Shown: positions 14,754-23,501, numbered from the stretch's first letter. The stretch is DNA of 64,000 nt from JAXGRD01 sp040766105 (GCA_040766105.1 JAXGRD010000004.1:301147-365146), one strand, 5' to 3'. The notes: generated by a model from the sequence alone, not told the origin. A program made the numbers and translations.

Positions 14754-16361
14754 CTATTGGTTTTTCTTGCTTTTTGTCAAGTGCCCGTTGTCCAGATAAT
14801 CGTGGGCTCGCAGAGCAAACTCAATGGAGAACTTCTTCTCCCCCTCGTCATATCCCTTACCCAAGATGTCTTCGATCTTATGAAGCCGAAAGTATAGGGT
14901 CTGTCTTACCACGAAGAGCTGTTCTGCCGTCTTTTGTTTGTTGCAACTTTGGTCAAAATATACCTTTAATGTCTGGAGAAGCTCCTTGTTTTCTTCGTTG
15001 AGAAGCTCGCGAAGATTATCTTCCACAAACTCCTCCAATGCCTCAGTTCGGATATTCTTCAGCATTCTGCCGATGTTCTGTTTGTCATATATCCTGATTC
15101 TGTCGCCGTCTCCGTCCAACTCCAGTAATTCCAAAGCTGTATGGTAACTCTTGCTCACTTCTCCGCTGTCCTTTACAATCTTCCCTGCCGAAAACAATGT
15201 TCTGCTGTAATCAAATGACAGATTTTTATAGGTTTGCAACTTCTTGATGATGCTCTCGATTCTATCCGGTAAGTTTTCACCGCTGTGCTTGCTCATGACT
15301 ACGTAGATTAACTTATCCTTCTCAAAGGTCGCAATCGCTTCCATCCCCTCATCTTCAAAGCACTTCTTAATGGCCATGGAATTGAGAAGAAATTGATTGT
15401 TGCAATGAATCTCTTTATTGTCCGGCAATTGAATGATGAAGACAAAATAGTTTTCCGGAGCAAGTCCCACAGATGCCGATTCCAATCGCCGGGTAATTTG
15501 TCCGTGATTCAGTTGACCGTCCATCCATAGCTTAATCCACTCAAATTTTTTGTACCTGTTTTCTTCTGCCTTCAGCAATTCTCGATTTAGTTCATTCTTA
15601 ATGGTGTTGGAAAGTCTCTCCATGATAATCAAGTCATAATAGCTTATCTTCTTGTTATTCCCACTGAATACCAGATATCCCACATCTGCATCCAGTATGT
15701 TGAGCTTTTTGATAGCTATGCTGTCTTTGGAGTAGATTTCCTCATCCACAAGATGCTCGTCCAAGCGCTCTATCTTGGTCTTGTTCCAGCCCTTCATGTT
15801 GTCCGAGGTGATGAGGCTCTCGCCCCTTTCCGGTAAATATGCAATACTCACATTGAGATAGTGGGCCGTATATCGAATGCCGTCTGCCAAGTTTCCCTGT
15901 ACATTCAGCTCATCCAACTTCGTATTGTATTGGTCTGCCACATTGTATATCTCCGATTCCTTGTTGAGGATCATTGTATTGATGCACTTGGATATATCGA
16001 TGAATCGGGATATTACCGGAATTTCAATGAGTACTAAATTATTCTTGTCAGCTAGTTCGATGACTTCTCGGTCGATTTCGTGGTAATACAGGGCGGTCTC
16101 TATTGCTACTGCGGACACTCCACGGTCAATCAGGTCCTGAAAGAAATCCAGAGCAGCCCGGGTGTCCGTAAACCCCATGCCGGTGGTCAATATCATTGCG
16201 TTATTGTCCACGCTCTGCTTGATTACATGTCGGATTTCCAAGATGTGTACCCAGTTGACGATTCTGTCCAGCCCCGCTTCCCCACCGCGCAAGACGCCTA
16301 TTTCACGCAAGCACTGATGGTCCAGTATTTCTCTTACTGTGATTCCCGTTTCCACTTTCAT
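14754..16361 (-). CDS. PucR family transcriptional regulator (PucR N-terminal domain, C-terminal HTH_30)
   Basis: This 535-residue protein begins with the PucR/purine-catabolism N-terminal domain (ITVREILDHQCLREIGVLRGGEAGLDR-type opening, about 1-125). A central GGDEF-like/CdaR region follows. It ends with the PucR_HTH helix-turn-helix (LLQTLKVYFDQSCNKQKTAEQLFVVRQTLYFRLHKIEDILG region, about 480-525). Family members activate catabolic genes when their substrate is present. It lies between the BCCT transporter gene (25 bases upstream) and mtbB (104 bases downstream) and is the obvious candidate regulator of methylamine use. AAAGGAGAGG precedes the ATG. The stop is TAG. Confidence 0.9.
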   Translation of the reverse strand: MKVETGITVREILDHQCLREIGVLRGGEAGLDRIVNWVHILEIRHVIKQSVDNNAMILTTGMGFTDTRAALDFFQDLIDRGVSAVAIETALYYHEIDREVIELADKNNLVLIEIPVISRFIDISKCINTMILNKESEIYNVADQYNTKLDELNVQGNLADGIRYTAHYLNVSIAYLPERGESLITSDNMKGWNKTKIERLDEHLVDEEIYSKDSIAIKKLNILDADVGYLVFSGNNKKISYYDLIIMERLSNTIKNELNRELLKAEENRYKKFEWIKLWMDGQLNHGQITRRLESASVGLAPENYFVFIIQLPDNKEIHCNNQFLLNSMAIKKCFEDEGMEAIATFEKDKLIYVVMSKHSGENLPDRIESIIKKLQTYKNLSFDYSRTLFSAGKIVKDSGEVSKSYHTALELLELDGDGDRIRIYDKQNIGRMLKNIRTEALEEFVEDNLRELLNEENKELLQTLKVYFDQSCNKQKTAEQLFVVRQTLYFRLHKIEDILGKGYDEGEKKFSIEFALRAHDYLDNGHLTKSKKNQ

Positions 16362-16386
16362 CCTCTCCTTTGAGATAATAACAGAA

Positions 16387-17958
16387 TTATTCTTTATCCC
16401 TATTATAATCTACAAAGTCATCTTTCACATAGATTAATCTTCCCGGCGTCCTGCGATCCACCTTCATCCACTTGAACAGTCCGATCATCAGGAAGAGGAG
16501 GACCACCGCAAGTGGTGTGGATACCAGTATTGCCAAGGACTTCAAAGCGTCAAAGGATGCACCGGAGAACATGAGAGCCAGAGGCAGCAAGGTCAGCATG
16601 ATGCACCAGAAAAGTCGTACTTTCTTCTTGGGTTCGTTGTTCTCATCCAAGTCAGAAGATGTGGTACTTGCCAAACAAAGGGAAGCCGTATCCAAGGTGG
16701 TGCAGATGAAGCCAACCACGCAGATAGTGTAAATGATAGCTAGTAAGATTCCAATGGGCTGGATCGTATCTAGCAATTGAAAAACTCCTGCATATGCATC
16801 ATTATTCTTTACGCTTTCAATCATAGAGAACTCTCCGGACAACTCTCTATCCATAGCCAGACCACTGTTGATTCCAAAGAACACCCACGTTCCTCCGGAT
16901 ATACCAAAACTGCAGGCGAGAACCAAGCTTCGAATGCTTCTACCTTTGGAAATTTTAGCAACGAAAGCTCCCATCAAACCCGCATAGGTCATGGGAAAAG
17001 CGATGAAGAAGATTGTCCATGCTTCCGCAAATCCACTGTTGGTAATGGGATCCGTAAATGTTGCCATGGAAAAATAATTTGATGTCATTTTACCCAAAGC
17101 ACTGACAAACATTTTCTGTATGAACGATGTTGGCCCTAACACGAATATGATAAGTACAAGAACCCCCAACACTTTTACCGTATTGTCACTAAGGAATTTC
17201 ATACCTCGTCCGGTACCCACAAAGGCAGAATACGAAAATATTACGCCCAATACTATAACTATAATAACCTGCATGAGGAAGTTTACATCAAGTCCTGTGA
17301 CACGGTTGATACCTCCTGAGATTACCGGGATGCCCAGTCCGAGGGAAACGCCCAGACCACCCAAGGTACAGAATATAACGATAAAGTCGATAAGCCTAGC
17401 AATGGGCTTCTTGAACTTGAAGTCCCCCATCATGTCTTCTGCAATAAGGCTCATCTTCAAGGTCTTGATTTTTCTCACGTACAATGCATATGCCGTTACC
17501 AGTCCAATTCCCACATACACGCACTGTGCAAGGAATCCCCAGTGAAAAAACGCATATCCAAGGGATGCTTCCATTGCCTCCTGTGTTTCTGCCTCAATTC
17601 CGAGTCCCGGTGTGATGTTGTAATATGCCCATTCCGTAAACGACCAGAACATGGATGCGGATGCCAATGCCGCACATGCCATCATGGCAATGTAGCTGAA
17701 CATAGAATACTCGGGATCGCCGTCGCCCAGTTTAATCTTCCCGTATTTACTCATGGCAATGCCAAAGCATACGATTGTCAAACCTAGGTCGAATAAGAGC
17801 AAGAACGGTCCTGCACCGCTCATGGTGATGCCAAACACATTATTGATTGTGTTGACGGTAACATCCGGCCGAATTGCTAAAAAGATGACGACAAACAGCA
17901 GTATGCCTACGCTGACTATCGTAATTGGCCATTGTATGCCTAGCTTTTTCTCCTCCAT
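16387..17958 (-). CDS. BCCT family (betaine/carnitine/choline-type) transporter
   Basis: This 523-residue membrane protein has 12 predicted helices and the BCCT signature MFWSFTEWAYYNITPG near residue 100, plus a GGTWVFFGINSGLAM segment in the core. BCCT carriers import quaternary or tertiary ammonium compounds, coupled to Na+ or H+ or by exchange. Its place upstream of pucR-mtbB-mtbC suggests that the methylated substrate enters here. Free dimethylamine is not a usual BCCT substrate, so a larger N-methyl compound may be involved. AAGGAG precedes the ATG. The stop is TAA. Confidence 0.92.
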   Translation of the reverse strand: MEEKKLGIQWPITIVSVGILLFVVIFLAIRPDVTVNTINNVFGITMSGAGPFLLLFDLGLTIVCFGIAMSKYGKIKLGDGDPEYSMFSYIAMMACAALASASMFWSFTEWAYYNITPGLGIEAETQEAMEASLGYAFFHWGFLAQCVYVGIGLVTAYALYVRKIKTLKMSLIAEDMMGDFKFKKPIARLIDFIVIFCTLGGLGVSLGLGIPVISGGINRVTGLDVNFLMQVIIVIVLGVIFSYSAFVGTGRGMKFLSDNTVKVLGVLVLIIFVLGPTSFIQKMFVSALGKMTSNYFSMATFTDPITNSGFAEAWTIFFIAFPMTYAGLMGAFVAKISKGRSIRSLVLACSFGISGGTWVFFGINSGLAMDRELSGEFSMIESVKNNDAYAGVFQLLDTIQPIGILLAIIYTICVVGFICTTLDTASLCLASTTSSDLDENNEPKKKVRLFWCIMLTLLPLALMFSGASFDALKSLAILVSTPLAVVLLFLMIGLFKWMKVDRRTPGRLIYVKDDFVDYNRDKE

Positions 17959-18017
17959 TAAACCTCACTCCTTCCATTACATATAAATTTTACCAAACAC
18001 ATCAATTCTTTATGTAA

Positions 18018-18044
18018 ATTATATAGGTTTTCGGGAGAACTCCC
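18018..18044 (-). promoter_or_regulatory. Probable promoter of the BCCT-pucR unit with a palindrome in the -35 region
   Basis: TATAAT (18023-18018, minus strand) lies about 60 bases before the BCCT ATG. No good -35 is present; instead GGGAG-AA-CTCCC (18033-18044) occupies that position, as at activator-dependent promoters. Confidence 0.5.
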
Positions 18045-18070
18045 ATTAGTCATCATGGCACCAAAAAACC

Positions 18071-18091
18071 ACGTTCCATGTTACAGAACGT
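18071..18091. promoter_or_regulatory. Candidate operator upstream of the BCCT promoter
   Basis: ACGTTC (18071-18076) and GAACGT (18086-18091) are inverted arms around a 9-base centre, about 50 bases upstream of the -10. It is a plausible activator site, possibly for the PucR protein encoded by the second gene of the unit. Confidence 0.4.
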
Positions 18092-18130
18092 TAAATTGGT
18101 GGAAATGATAATAATTATTTAGGAGGGTGC

Positions 18131-18162
18131 AAAAAAGTAGTCACTGCGAGAGCAGCGACTAC
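18131..18162 (-). terminator. Rho-independent terminator of the GTPase gene
   Basis: GTAGTCACTGC (18137-18147) and GCAGCGACTAC (18152-18162) form an 11-bp stem with one mismatch and a GAGA loop, followed on the minus strand by TTTTTT. It lies about 48 bases after the GTPase stop. Confidence 0.85.
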
Positions 18163-18209
18163 ACTTTATACACCAAAACACTTGAAATGATATTTACCTG
18201 ATAGAACAT

Positions 18210-19358
18210 TTATTTTGCAAAAACATCTGAAATGACTTTCCCTATAGTTTTTTTATCGGTACTTTCAGAGATCTTTTCTAATACTTTTTTGACATTCTCA
18301 ATGAACTCTGATGACAATTTACCTTCCATGACCTTTTTGATCCAATCAATATCCGTTGCATTTTTCTCCCCCTTATATATTTTTTCAAATACATATATTG
18401 AACCTTCTCCAATAGCAGCAACAATGCTACCTGCAATGATTGCATTTAAAACGCTCGCACCTATATTAATTCCCGGAATAGCTTTCAACATATTAATTAC
18501 ACCTTTAGCCGCTAAACTGATAGTGCCCACCTCAATAATTGAATTAATCATTTTCTTTGTTTCTTCATTTTTATTTAATTCATATATCTTCGCGAGAAGA
18601 CTTACTTCAGCAAATTCAATACTTGATAAGAATAGTGCATCAGGGTACGGGATCGGGACCGCCCCAACAATAACACCTGAGGTCGTGGATGCGGCTACAA
18701 CACTTTGTGCAAAGACCTTTTTTCTGCTTAATTTGTAATTGTCTATATCGTTTTTGCTTGCCTTCATTCCCTCCGGCAATAGCTCATTTGTTGCGTCAAT
18801 TAGTTCAGTAATTCCTTCAGGTCCGGCAAAAGCACTTTCGTTTAATTGGTAGGTAGATGCAACAACAGGAATGATTTTACGCAAATTTTTTGAGTACTTT
18901 TTTTGAGTAGCAAATGCGTTATTAACCATCTGAACGTTCATTTCTCTTTCAGGTATAGAATAAGATTTTGTAATAATTACAATTATAGGAACAGTTTCCC
19001 ACATTGCTGTAGCTCTTGATAAATCCTTTATCGTCTTCGGAAACAGTTTACTTGAAGTGCCTTCCACACAAAACCATATTGCATTGATTTGGGTATCTTC
19101 TTTTCCTTCTTTAGCCGATTCTTTTGACCATTTTTTTACGGCCTTAATTGCTTTATTTTTTGCCATCTTGACAGGCTCAAAACCGGGAGTATCAATAACC
19201 CTAAAAGGAATTTCTTCATTCGTATACATTTTAAGTTCTTTCGTCGTACCTTCTGTTCCCCAACCCGTTACCGCCTTCTCCTCTCCTAACACAGCGTTAA
19301 TCAATGTTGATTTACCAACTCCCGAATTCCCGATTACTAATACATTTCCTCTTTTCAT
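18210..19358 (-). CDS. Dynamin/IRG-like GTPase with C-terminal hydrophobic (DUF697-like) domain
   Basis: The 382-residue protein starts with a P-loop GNSGVGKST (about 10-18). It has a TEGTTKE switch segment, DTPGFEP (G3), and a degenerate G4 (VIITKSYS), as in Era/YfjP/IRG-type GTPases. From about residue 215 it holds two hydrophobic, glycine-rich helical segments (VVAASTTSGVIVGAVPIPYP and PGINIGASVLNAIIAGSIVAA), suggesting membrane association. A lysine-rich C-terminal tail follows. The gene is monocistronic, with a strong terminator. It is the first of a run of accessory genes and is AT-richer than the flanking housekeeping genes. Its function is not known; similar GTPases occur in prophages and defence islands. 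The stop is TAA. Confidence 0.8.
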   Translation of the reverse strand: MKRGNVLVIGNSGVGKSTLINAVLGEEKAVTGWGTEGTTKELKMYTNEEIPFRVIDTPGFEPVKMAKNKAIKAVKKWSKESAKEGKEDTQINAIWFCVEGTSSKLFPKTIKDLSRATAMWETVPIIVIITKSYSIPEREMNVQMVNNAFATQKKYSKNLRKIIPVVASTYQLNESAFAGPEGITELIDATNELLPEGMKASKNDIDNYKLSRKKVFAQSVVAASTTSGVIVGAVPIPYPDALFLSSIEFAEVSLLAKIYELNKNEETKKMINSIIEVGTISLAAKGVINMLKAIPGINIGASVLNAIIAGSIVAAIGEGSIYVFEKIYKGEKNATDIDWIKKVMEGKLSSEFIENVKKVLEKISESTDKKTIGKVISDVFAK

Positions 19359-19481
19359 AGTGTCTCATCCTTTCAACAATACTCAACAAAATACTTCTTC
19401 ATTAAACAACTTGCATATTTCGCGAGTTTTCAAAACCATTATATCATCAATTAATAGGTTGACAATCCTCTCAACTTCTTC

Positions 19482-20735
19482 TCACTTAAGTCGATACCTC
19501 GTCCCTCTACCAGTTCCTTCTATCGCTACAATCCCTTTGTCAGAAAGGTTCTTTAAAATCCCTGATATTTTTGATCGTCCAAACTTGGACAAGGGCTCAA
19601 TCTCGCTCATTGCCTTGGGTAGTATCTTGCTTAGAAGTCTATAGACTTCATTCTCATCATCTGTCAGATTCATATCAAGTTCTACTACCGGTAGCACCAC
19701 CTTTATCATGTTTTCACTTATTTCAAATTCGGGTTTTTTCATGCTCTTCTCATAAGATTGAAGGATCCTCAGAATCCCCGTCCCGAAGATTTCCACCAAG
19801 TGCAGCCTATAGAAAACATTCCCTAGAATCGGGTTTCGTAGGATGGAAATTCTTCCCGAAAGGTATTCTTCCTTTGAAATTCCGGTTGGTAGTCCACCAG
19901 GAGAAACAACTTCTATTCTATCGTCAAACATGGAAATTCGGATTTGTGCATCCACATCCCAAGTTCTATGGATGAGTGCGTTTGCTACCGCTTCACGGAA
20001 GGCAGCCTCCGGGATTCGCTCAACTGTCTGCCGGTGGGTTTCGGATATTCTCTCATATTGGTAATAGTCTCGATATACGTTGGTGCTTTTTTCATATATT
20101 TCTAGGATGGATACGCTATCAAAAGTTACCCTTTTTTGAATCACATTAATGGTATCTCCAAATTTTGCTATATCAATGCCAGGGGATTCGTTGTCATCTG
20201 CAAGGATTGCTGCCGCATTGTTGTATCCCTCCCTGTCAGAATAAAGTTCCAAGGTTTTTAACACGTCTTTATCCATATTAACAACACCGGCATGTTTCTC
20301 TAAAGCTGTACTCAAAAATCTAAAGGATAGGTTTTGATTCTTTGCAGGTAGCTGCTCAAATCTCAGGTTCTTCCCTCCCAATATCAGTCTGGTTAATTCT
20401 AGATCGTCAACGACTATTGTGGATGTGTCATTTCTTTTATATGCCTTTGACCTGTATAGATATGGCTTCTTTGAGCCACTATTGACTTCCAGAAAAACCG
20501 TTCTCTCCGTTTCATGTATTTCCATGGAATAGTCAGGTTGTGGTGAAATACTATCGTTAATCTTGTTCTCTATATCATGACAAGTTCTCTCCGGATCATC
20601 CAAGCCCACTATCTTCCCATTATCCTTCACACCAAATACAATGGTTCCTCCCCCATAATTAGCAAAGGCGCTGACAGTCTTGAGGAAAGTATTTGTTATC
20701 GTTTCCTTAAACTCAACATTTTTACCCTCTTTCAT
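19482..20735 (-). CDS. AlbA_2 (Schlafen-type) domain transcriptional regulator / RecG-related protein
   Basis: The 417-residue protein has an N-terminal AlbA_2 domain (NVEFKETITNTFLKTVSAFANYGGGTIVFGV, about 5-120). Next is a region like the HATPase_c_4 domain of putative regulators (AFREAVANALIHRTWD and EVVSPGGLPTG, about 245-300). A C-terminal winged helix (LSKFGRSKISGILKNLSDKGIVAIEG) completes it. Such proteins are usually annotated as ATP-binding or RecG-related regulators. The start at 20735 was chosen because AAGGAGG lies 8 bases upstream; the longer reading from 20759 starts before that site. Its promoter is surrounded by CGTGAAAA repeats, so it probably regulates itself. The stop is TGA. 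Confidence 0.88.
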   Translation of the reverse strand: MKEGKNVEFKETITNTFLKTVSAFANYGGGTIVFGVKDNGKIVGLDDPERTCHDIENKINDSISPQPDYSMEIHETERTVFLEVNSGSKKPYLYRSKAYKRNDTSTIVVDDLELTRLILGGKNLRFEQLPAKNQNLSFRFLSTALEKHAGVVNMDKDVLKTLELYSDREGYNNAAAILADDNESPGIDIAKFGDTINVIQKRVTFDSVSILEIYEKSTNVYRDYYQYERISETHRQTVERIPEAAFREAVANALIHRTWDVDAQIRISMFDDRIEVVSPGGLPTGISKEEYLSGRISILRNPILGNVFYRLHLVEIFGTGILRILQSYEKSMKKPEFEISENMIKVVLPVVELDMNLTDDENEVYRLLSKILPKAMSEIEPLSKFGRSKISGILKNLSDKGIVAIEGTGRGTRYRLK

Positions 20736-20761
20736 TGTTGCGACCTCCTTCCTTGGCATGA

Positions 20762-20790
20762 ATTATAATTGTTTTCACGAATATTTTCAA
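20762..20790 (-). promoter_or_regulatory. Strong promoter of the AlbA_2 regulator
   Basis: Minus strand: TTGAAA (20790-20785), 17-base spacer, TATAAT (20767-20762). One CGTGAAAA box lies inside the spacer, so binding there would block RNA polymerase. Confidence 0.75.
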
Positions 20791-20892
20791 GCGTATTTTT
20801 TTATGCGTGAATTTACAACCGTTTTCACGCATAATTTTAGCTTATGCGTGCTCCATCACGCTTTTCATAGATTTTTTGTCCATATTTTCACG
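20772..20892. repeat. Cluster of CGTGAAAA boxes and inverted repeats at the AlbA_2 promoter
   Basis: CGTGAAAA occurs on the minus strand at 20772-20779, 20822-20829 and 20885-20892. TTATGCGTGAA (20801-20811) and TTCACGCATAA (20824-20834) form an 11-bp inverted repeat, and a further TTATGCGTG lies at 20842-20850. This looks like a multi-site operator for the winged-helix protein encoded next to it. Confidence 0.6.
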
Positions 20893-20899
20893 TTTTTCT

Positions 20900-21565
20900 T
20901 TATTTCTTATTTTCCCAATTAAGAGTACGAGGGATTCGACAATTAATACCATCTGTTTCATCCCACACCTCGAAGAAAGTTTTCCCGTCGATAGCCGGAG
21001 CCGATAGAGCCTCTTCCATAGTGTTATACCGCCGTTCTTCACCAATAGACCCCATCCAAACATCTCCGTCCTTATATACGATATAGTCCTTTCCTTCATA
21101 TTCAAATTCCAAGGGTTCCTCCAGTAATTCATACATAGCTTCCTTACGCAAGTCAAAAGTACTCTCCAATACCGCTCCCAAGAACTGAGAAAGAGTTGGA
21201 TCGTCGGAAATTATGAGGATGTCTACGCATCCTCTGAGAAAAGCCTCTCCGATGAGTTCATTCATAAACTCTGTGATGCCATTATCCGATGTTAGAATTT
21301 CGCAGTTTGAATCTTCCCAGGTTACCCCGTATATTATTCTTCTCCACTCCTTGCTCTGGGCACCATAGATATGGTAATAGGAAAATCCCAACTTTGTTAT
21401 GGTTCTCAAGGCCAGTCTCTTCTCTATGGTACCCGGTTCATTTTCCCCAATAATAAAGCACTTCGAGCCCTTTTTCATTTTTGGCAATACATCACGGTAG
21501 TCATATATTCTAACCGTTTCCGTGATTTCGTATCTCGCATTCCTCTCCATCGCTCTGTCACTCAT
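20900..21565 (-). CDS. Hypothetical protein of the HIRAN operon, 221 residues
   Basis: I do not recognise this protein. It is soluble, acidic and without a signal peptide. Residues about 30-140 look like an alternating alpha/beta fold (KCFIIGENEPG, GCVDILIISDDPTLSQFLG). The C-terminal part has short beta-rich segments (EFEYEGKDYIVYKDGDVWMG). Its ATG overlaps the end of the HIRAN gene by 8 bases (ATGAGTGA), so translation is coupled and the two products probably work together. It is the last gene of the four-gene operon. The stop is TAA. Confidence 0.7.
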   Translation of the reverse strand: MSDRAMERNARYEITETVRIYDYRDVLPKMKKGSKCFIIGENEPGTIEKRLALRTITKLGFSYYHIYGAQSKEWRRIIYGVTWEDSNCEILTSDNGITEFMNELIGEAFLRGCVDILIISDDPTLSQFLGAVLESTFDLRKEAMYELLEEPLEFEYEGKDYIVYKDGDVWMGSIGEERRYNTMEEALSAPAIDGKTFFEVWDETDGINCRIPRTLNWENKK

Positions 21566-21956
21566 GCAAAAATATCTTGATATTCAGCTTGAGCCATTTC
21601 CCCTTCATTTCCTTCTTGTCAATTTTGGCAAACAACAATTTCCCCGCATCCATAAGACGGGCAAAGATGATATTGTCCTGCTTCGGAACGTTGCCGACTT
21701 TGGTCCCTGACATATTCTTGATTACGATAGCTTCGGAATCATGAAGGTTATCCGGTTCTCGAAAGAACTCCAGCCTGTCACCGATTTTTATGTGCGGCTC
21801 CAGTTCCTCTATTCCGGCTACATGGGTAGTACCTGCTACCGTTGTTTCAAATAAATAGATATCCTTTTCAAAGGGCTTAGGAACATCCACCTCCCCTTTC
21901 GCACTATGGAGAAGGGAGACAATGCCGGTGGCATCCTTCTTAATAATATCCGTCAT
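21558..21956 (-). CDS. HIRAN-domain protein, 132 residues
   Basis: The core (about 28-128) fits the HIRAN domain, a small beta-barrel that binds DNA ends or damaged DNA in Rad5/HLTF proteins and occurs alone in bacteria. The motif pattern is IYLFETTVAGTTHVAG, IKIGDRLEFFREPDNLHDSEAIVI, then KVGNVPKQDNIIFARLMDAG. It starts 4 bases after the stop of the J-domain-like gene and ends inside the start of the next gene. A role in DNA repair or in a defence system is possible but not shown. The stop is TGA. Confidence 0.85.
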   Translation of the reverse strand: MTDIIKKDATGIVSLLHSAKGEVDVPKPFEKDIYLFETTVAGTTHVAGIEELEPHIKIGDRLEFFREPDNLHDSEAIVIKNMSGTKVGNVPKQDNIIFARLMDAGKLLFAKIDKKEMKGKWLKLNIKIFLHE

Positions 21957-21960
21957 CTTC

Positions 21961-22761
21961 TTACCTCAACATTTCTTTTATTCTATCTTGATATAACCTT
22001 GTGGCTTCTCGATATTGTTCAAACAACCGCTTCAGATCTTCCTTCCTCATGGCCACCGCCTCTTCATCTTCCAAGATGTCCTTCAAGATGTACGGATACT
22101 CGGTTTTGACTTTGTCAATGCTCGCCCTAAGATTGTCCAGCAACTCTTCCAGCCGTTCTTTTTCTTTCACTAACTGACACAGAGGAGCTTCTTCCAAAAT
22201 AAAATCGACACCTTCTGAGATTGTCTCTACTATAATGCGTAATGTTACCAAATCCCCTGCTTCATATGCCGCGACAGCGTTGAAAAACAGTTCTCTTTCT
22301 TCCCGTGTAATTTCCGGATTAAGGTCAGGGTGAAGAACCTTTACAATCTTTCTATACAGCCTCTTTACTTCCATCGTATCAGCAGCAGACAGTTCTTTCC
22401 CCTCACTCCACTTTAGTGCGTCATTAATTTTGCCCATCTGCGCTTCCATTTGTTGCTCGTATTCCCTAAACTCCTCGTCAAGCAAAGTCTCTATCTTCTC
22501 AATGTCTACTTTTTCTCCTCTGTTTACTTTTGCCTGTATAAGCTCCATCTTCCGTTTAACTCTCAAGTATCCACACTCAGCCTTATATACTTTGTATTCC
22601 AAGTTTCCCAAAACCAACATATATTTATTTTCAATGTTTTTGCATATGACAAGAACCAGCTCATCACGCTCTCCAAGGAGAGTGGTAATCTCTATCCTTA
22701 TCCTACTGATGTCTTCCATCAGATTTTCTATTTCCGGGAAGATGATAATTTTTTCGCTCAT
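21961..22761 (-). CDS. Coiled-coil protein with a J-domain-like segment, 266 residues
   Basis: It is mostly helical and charged. Residues about 120-185 (SAADTMEVKRLYRKIVKVLHPDLNP region) carry the HPD tripeptide in a helix-loop-helix context typical of a J domain, the part of DnaJ that stimulates Hsp70. Long helices lie on each side and are probably coiled coils. It lacks the DnaJ G/F and zinc regions. It is the second gene of the operon and lies 4 bases upstream of the HIRAN gene. Its partner is unknown. The stop is TAA. Confidence 0.7.
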   Translation of the reverse strand: MSEKIIIFPEIENLMEDISRIRIEITTLLGERDELVLVICKNIENKYMLVLGNLEYKVYKAECGYLRVKRKMELIQAKVNRGEKVDIEKIETLLDEEFREYEQQMEAQMGKINDALKWSEGKELSAADTMEVKRLYRKIVKVLHPDLNPEITREERELFFNAVAAYEAGDLVTLRIIVETISEGVDFILEEAPLCQLVKEKERLEELLDNLRASIDKVKTEYPYILKDILEDEEAVAMRKEDLKRLFEQYREATRLYQDRIKEMLR

Positions 22762-22817
22762 ATTATATTGTCCTTTCCCACATATTTACTGAACACCTCA
22801 TGCATGCTTTCTTTCGT

Positions 22818-23501
22818 TTACAGATATGCCACCTCTCGGCTCGTTTCCCGTTCAAAGATATGAATGGTAAATCCGTCCCCCTCTTTAATCTCGATATAAT
22901 AATCGAACTGCTCATGTTGCTTAAATATCTCAATGTCATCTTGTCCCGTCATTGTAACTGGAATCTTCCCATTTGGTGTCATTGCACCAAAGCCAATCAT
23001 CACAAACCAAATATGAATGCATTCCGCATATCTTATTCGATTTGTCATCTCAATCGCACCAAATATAACATCGAAGTCCACATCGTAAAAGATAGGCTCT
23101 CCTCTTACTTCAAGGTTCAAATCCCCTCCATGCTCCAGAAGCAGCCGCATGGTATCGGCACCAACGTATCCGTGGGCAATAAGGGGCAGCATTTCCATGA
23201 TGTTTTCCTCTTCATAAATCATATTGGGATCCAGCCCATTAGCAAGAAGTAATTCCAGCAGATCATAGATATATGCGCTTGGCAATGCCTCCCATTCTTC
23301 TTTCGTAGGGATTCTACCTAGTTCATGAGTTAGGGTATCGTAATCAAACATGCACTCGTCGACATACCGAATCCCTGCTACAGTCACCTCTTCCCCGGAC
23401 AAATGATTCCTATCTAAGAATTCACTAATCTTTTGAAAATCCGGTGGACTTTCAAGCATAAGCGCTTTTAGATTTTCTATCTTTCTTTCATCTATCTTCA
23501 T
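22818..23501 (-). CDS. Ankyrin-repeat-like hypothetical protein, 227 residues
   Basis: The protein has ankyrin-like phrases (YDLLELLLANGLDPNMIYEEENIMEMLP and ADTMRLLLEHGGDLNLEVRGEP, about residues 80-155). These suggest two or three degenerate repeats used for protein binding. The N- and C-terminal parts are not recognised. GGAGG lies before the ATG. It is probably the first gene of the operon with the J-like, HIRAN and unknown genes, with 56 bases to the next gene. The stop is TAA. Confidence 0.65.
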   Translation of the reverse strand: MKIDERKIENLKALMLESPPDFQKISEFLDRNHLSGEEVTVAGIRYVDECMFDYDTLTHELGRIPTKEEWEALPSAYIYDLLELLLANGLDPNMIYEEENIMEMLPLIAHGYVGADTMRLLLEHGGDLNLEVRGEPIFYDVDFDVIFGAIEMTNRIRYAECIHIWFVMIGFGAMTPNGKIPVTMTGQDDIEIFKQHEQFDYYIEIKEGDGFTIHIFERETSREVAYL

